NCBI GenBank assembly: GCA_002424095.1
Contig: DIPL01000014.1
Location: 1-64,000 of the forward strand
Direction of reading: 5' to 3'
Length of the DNA: 64,000 nucleotides
Source: Christensenella sp. UBA5489
Lineage (GTDB): Bacteria; Bacillota; Clostridia; Christensenellales; UBA1242
Under the pieces are notes generated by a model. That model saw only the letters and a program-made list of their open reading frames with translations, did not search any database and had not been told where the DNA came from. Shown here piece by piece: positions 61,774-64,000 of the stretch (its first letter is position 1; each line of letters begins with the position of its first letter). A program made the translations under genes and the position numbers.

Positions 61774-63615
61774 TTATTCAATTAAATTTAGGGTATAATG
61801 TTTAAACCAAAGGTCGAATTGATAAAGATAAGCGATTAATTGTGGTCTTGTCATTAATTGTCCGAACCAAGGTTTTTGCTCAATGGAATCTTCAAATAAA
61901 TTTTGTAATGCCTTTTTATCAAAAATATAATTCAAAATTGAATTTTTGTTTTTAAGGCTTGCTTTTAATAATTTTTTGACACTATTTAAATATTTAGGAT
62001 TATGCGTTTTTGGATAAGGATTTTTCTTTCGGTTAAGGATTTCATCAGGAACAATATCTTTCACCGCCTCTCTTAAAAGTCCTTTTTCTCTGTTTTTATC
62101 GAATTTATATTTCCAAGGCACATTATAGAGATATTCTATAAGTCTATGGTCGGCAAATGGCACACGAACTTCCAGTCCTGCGCCTGTTGTCATACGGTCG
62201 TTTCTATCAAGTAATGTTTGCATAAACCAAAGCAAATTTAGATAAGTCAGTTGTTTATGTCGTTTGTCTTGTTTGCTTTCCATGCCAGTCAATGGCGTTT
62301 CTTTTAATGTTTGTATATATCTTTCTTTAACGTAATTTATCAAATTCAACTTATCTCTAAATTTTTGATTTAATAAAGAATTGCGTTCATCTAAATTTCT
62401 TATCCACGGAAAAAATTCGTTTTGTTGTTCTTTATAAAACCACGGATAGCCGCCAAAAATCTCATCTGAACACTCTCCCGATAAGGCAACCGTAAACCTT
62501 TGTTTTACTTGCTTACTGAACCAATAAAGAGAAGAGTCAACATCTACCATACCTGGAAAATCTTTCAAAACCAGTGCATCGTAAAGTGTGTCGACGAGTT
62601 GTTCGTTATTGATAGTTATATAATTATGTTTTAATTGAAACCTTTTTATAAGGAGTTTAATAAAATCATTATCTTGCGAGACTTGAAAATCATTTCCAGA
62701 AAAATATTTGTAATTATCTAAATAATCTATACTGAAAGTTTCTAAATCAAGCTTAAATTTGCGGGCAATCAATGTAATTGCTGTTGAGTCTAGTCCGCCT
62801 GACAAAAAAGAGCAAAGTGGAACATCGGAAGTGAGTTGACGACGAATACTGTCTTCAAGTAAATGTCTTGTTTTTTTTGCAGTTTCATCAAAATTTTCAC
62901 TATGAGCAATCGCTGGCACATTCCAATATCTCTCAATAGTTAATTTTTCTGAAAAATTGTGGCTTTTAGCATTTAAATCAAGTGGTTTATATTTTAAATA
63001 ATGTCCCGCTTTAAGTTCATAAACATTAGGATATATTCCACAACCGGGTGTGTGCGATGGTCCAAGTCCTAAAATTTCACGCAAGCCGTCAGATGTAATC
63101 GAGTTTATTTTAAAATAACTTAAAATTGATTTAATTTCTGAGCATACCATAAAATCGCCATTATTTTTGTTTTTTAAGTAATAATAAAAAGGTTTAACGC
63201 CTACATGGTCTCGGCATCCGAACAATTCTTTTGTTTTTTCATTCCAAATAGCAAAAGAAAAAATACCGTTTAATTTCTCCACACATTTTTCTTTATATTC
63301 AACATATAACTTAATCAAAACTTCCGTATCTGAATAACCAATGAAATCATAACCTTTTTTAATCAAATCATTTCTTAATTCTTCCATATTATATAATTCG
63401 CCGTTATAAATCAACACAAATTCTTTAAAGCAAAAAGGCTGTTTGCCGTTTTCTTTATCGACAACGACAAGTCTTTTATGCCCAAAAAAAACATTTTCGC
63501 TTTCATTAAGATAAAAGCCTTGTTCATCTGAACCACGATGATTCACCTTTGCCAAAGATTTATTTGCTTCCGCAATATTTATTTTTGGCGAAACAATTCC
63601 AACAAAACCACTCAT
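61774..63615 (-). CDS. asnB: Asparagine synthetase B homologue with Ser in place of the N-terminal Cys
   Basis: AsnB makes asparagine from aspartate and ATP with nitrogen from glutamine. The 613-residue protein has an intact class II glutaminase fold (HRGSDEQGF, YNGELYN, SDTEVLIKLY) and synthetase domain (SFLSGGLDSTAIT PP-loop, SGECSDEIFGGYPWF). But the start reads Met-Ser-Gly-Phe, not Met-Cys-Gly-Phe: the glutaminase nucleophile Cys is encoded as Ser (AGT). Glutamine use is then probably lost and ammonia used directly, by analogy with Cys1 mutants of E. coli AsnB. ATG 63615 has no ribosome site; TTGTCA-18 bp-TATATA ends 6 nt upstream, suggesting a leaderless mRNA. It is divergent from thrS. 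Confidence 0.92.
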   Translation of the reverse strand: MSGFVGIVSPKINIAEANKSLAKVNHRGSDEQGFYLNESENVFFGHKRLVVVDKENGKQPFCFKEFVLIYNGELYNMEELRNDLIKKGYDFIGYSDTEVLIKLYVEYKEKCVEKLNGIFSFAIWNEKTKELFGCRDHVGVKPFYYYLKNKNNGDFMVCSEIKSILSYFKINSITSDGLREILGLGPSHTPGCGIYPNVYELKAGHYLKYKPLDLNAKSHNFSEKLTIERYWNVPAIAHSENFDETAKKTRHLLEDSIRRQLTSDVPLCSFLSGGLDSTAITLIARKFKLDLETFSIDYLDNYKYFSGNDFQVSQDNDFIKLLIKRFQLKHNYITINNEQLVDTLYDALVLKDFPGMVDVDSSLYWFSKQVKQRFTVALSGECSDEIFGGYPWFYKEQQNEFFPWIRNLDERNSLLNQKFRDKLNLINYVKERYIQTLKETPLTGMESKQDKRHKQLTYLNLLWFMQTLLDRNDRMTTGAGLEVRVPFADHRLIEYLYNVPWKYKFDKNREKGLLREAVKDIVPDEILNRKKNPYPKTHNPKYLNSVKKLLKASLKNKNSILNYIFDKKALQNLFEDSIEQKPWFGQLMTRPQLIAYLYQFDLWFKHYTLNLIE

Positions 63616-63621
63616 ACATTT

Positions 63622-63651
63622 TATATATGTTAAGTTTTCTTAAATTGACAA
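63622..63651 (-). promoter_or_regulatory. Promoter placing the asnB start codon near +1
   Basis: On the minus strand TTGTCA (63651-63646), 18 bp, TATATA (63627-63622), then 6 nt to ATG 63615. Confidence 0.55.
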
Positions 63652-63676
63652 ATATAACAATGTTTTTTAAAACAGA

Positions 63677-63705
63677 TTGCATTTAATAAAAAAATATCGT
63701 ATAAT
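63677..63705 (+). promoter_or_regulatory. Promoter of thrS
   Basis: TTGCAT (63677-63682), 17 bp, TATAAT (63700-63705). The leader is about 84 nt. Confidence 0.75.
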
Positions 63706-63722
63706 TTATCTTATTAAATTAC

Positions 63723-63752
63723 ATTTTACATAATTTAAAAATTATGTAAAAT
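63723..63752 (+). promoter_or_regulatory. Hairpin in the thrS leader
   Basis: Perfect 13-base arms ATTTTACATAATT and AATTATGTAAAAT around TAAA, just downstream of the expected transcription start. It has no T-tract and no T-box features; it could be an RNA element or a protein-binding site. Confidence 0.45.
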
Positions 63753-63795
63753 TTATATCATAATAAAATACAATTAATCCAAAAAAGGGAACAAA

Positions 63796-64000
63796 ATGAA
63801 TAACGAAAACAAAAATGAAAATGTGAAAAAATCAGTAAGTGTGAAAAAAGATTTAACGACAATAAGGCATTCTCTTGCACACGTACTCGCAAAAGCCGTA
63901 CAAAATATATATGGCAAAGAAAATGTAAAACTTGCAATTGGTCCAGCAATTGATAATGGACTTTATTATGATTTTGATTTACCATCAGCAATAGCCACAC
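63796..64000 (+). CDS. thrS: Threonyl-tRNA synthetase, N-terminal part, lacking the TGS domain
   Basis: The gene is cut by the right edge. ATG 63796 follows AAGGGA. After a 20-residue K/N-rich leader the sequence goes directly into [22 protein letters not shown] and [16 protein letters not shown], the start of the N2 editing domain with its HxxxH. The TGS (N1) domain of about 60 residues that normally precedes it is absent; upstream in-frame sequence contains no such coding. ThrS charges tRNA-Thr and removes Ser by the editing site. The gene has a promoter at 63677 and a leader hairpin. Confidence 0.88.
   Translation, partial: MNNENKNENVKKSVSVKKDLTTIRHSLAHVLAKAVQNIYGKENVKLAIGPAIDNGLYYDFDLPSAIAT

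Noticed and set aside
63758..64000. Minus-strand frame at the right edge
   Set aside because: It is antisense to thrS, whose motifs are clear on the plus strand.

Overview
This 64 kb window is AT-rich bacterial chromosome with standard genetic code, dense genes and mostly clear AGGAGG-type ribosome sites. The gene content points to an endospore-forming member of the Clostridia (Bacillota): ylbJ, spmA/spmB, dipicolinate synthase (dpaA/dpaB), a YtxC-like protein and a YlxY-like deacetylase sit among Gram-positive housekeeping genes. I cannot name a genus; the mix (GGGtGRT protein, half-size TSUP pairs, strongly K/N-rich proteins) suggests an uncultivated gut-type lineage, which is an inference.

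Layout: 1-9600 holds a YkvI-like membrane protein (cut by the left edge), ylbJ, pta, rpmF, plsX-smc-ftsY and a pair of half-size TSUP permeases. 9700-13300 is one 1,119-residue repeat-containing surface protein and a structured intergenic stretch. 13400-26900 carries typA, degV, a YlxY-like deacetylase, a cysteine desulfurase-thiI pair, a GPH-type transporter, holB-ricT-trmN6, spmA-spmB and tatD. 26900-31000 holds an unusual DUF1385-PrmC fusion and a two-gene iron-sulfur unit (IscU-like scaffold plus GGGtGRT protein). 31100-38150 has tyrS-recX-acpS-amidohydrolase, clpC and hpf. 38200-45750 holds nfeD-stomatin, walJ, a trypsin-like protease, lipoproteins, a degenerate ABC ATPase with a PucR-type HTH protein, and a small cluster ending in an intracellular subtilisin. 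45900-50300 has an ADP-forming acyl-CoA synthetase, murG and three tRNAs (Leu, Cys, Gly). 50400-64000 has an orphan gene, ftsH, the lysine/dipicolinate set (dpaA-dpaB-asd-dapA with lysC convergent), ytxC-like, a repeat lipoprotein, asnB and the start of thrS.

How genes work together: pta and the ADP-forming synthetase both connect acyl-CoA with acyl phosphate or ATP. lysC, asd and dapA lead to dihydrodipicolinate, which DpaAB oxidise to dipicolinate for the spore core, while YlbJ, SpmAB and YtxC serve spore formation. The cysteine desulfurase feeds sulfur to ThiI; RicT belongs to an Fe-S complex.

Main points for a second look: the GGGtGRT/scaffold pair; the DUF1385-PrmC fusion with lost motifs; K/N-rich inserts in many conserved enzymes; four genes with promoters placed for leaderless mRNAs (holB, walJ, lysC, asnB); an AsnB with its N-terminal Cys replaced by Ser; a ThrS without TGS domain; a shortened SMC; and a degenerate ABC ATPase paired with an HTH protein. 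I saw no CRISPR array, insertion sequence, prophage or rRNA.
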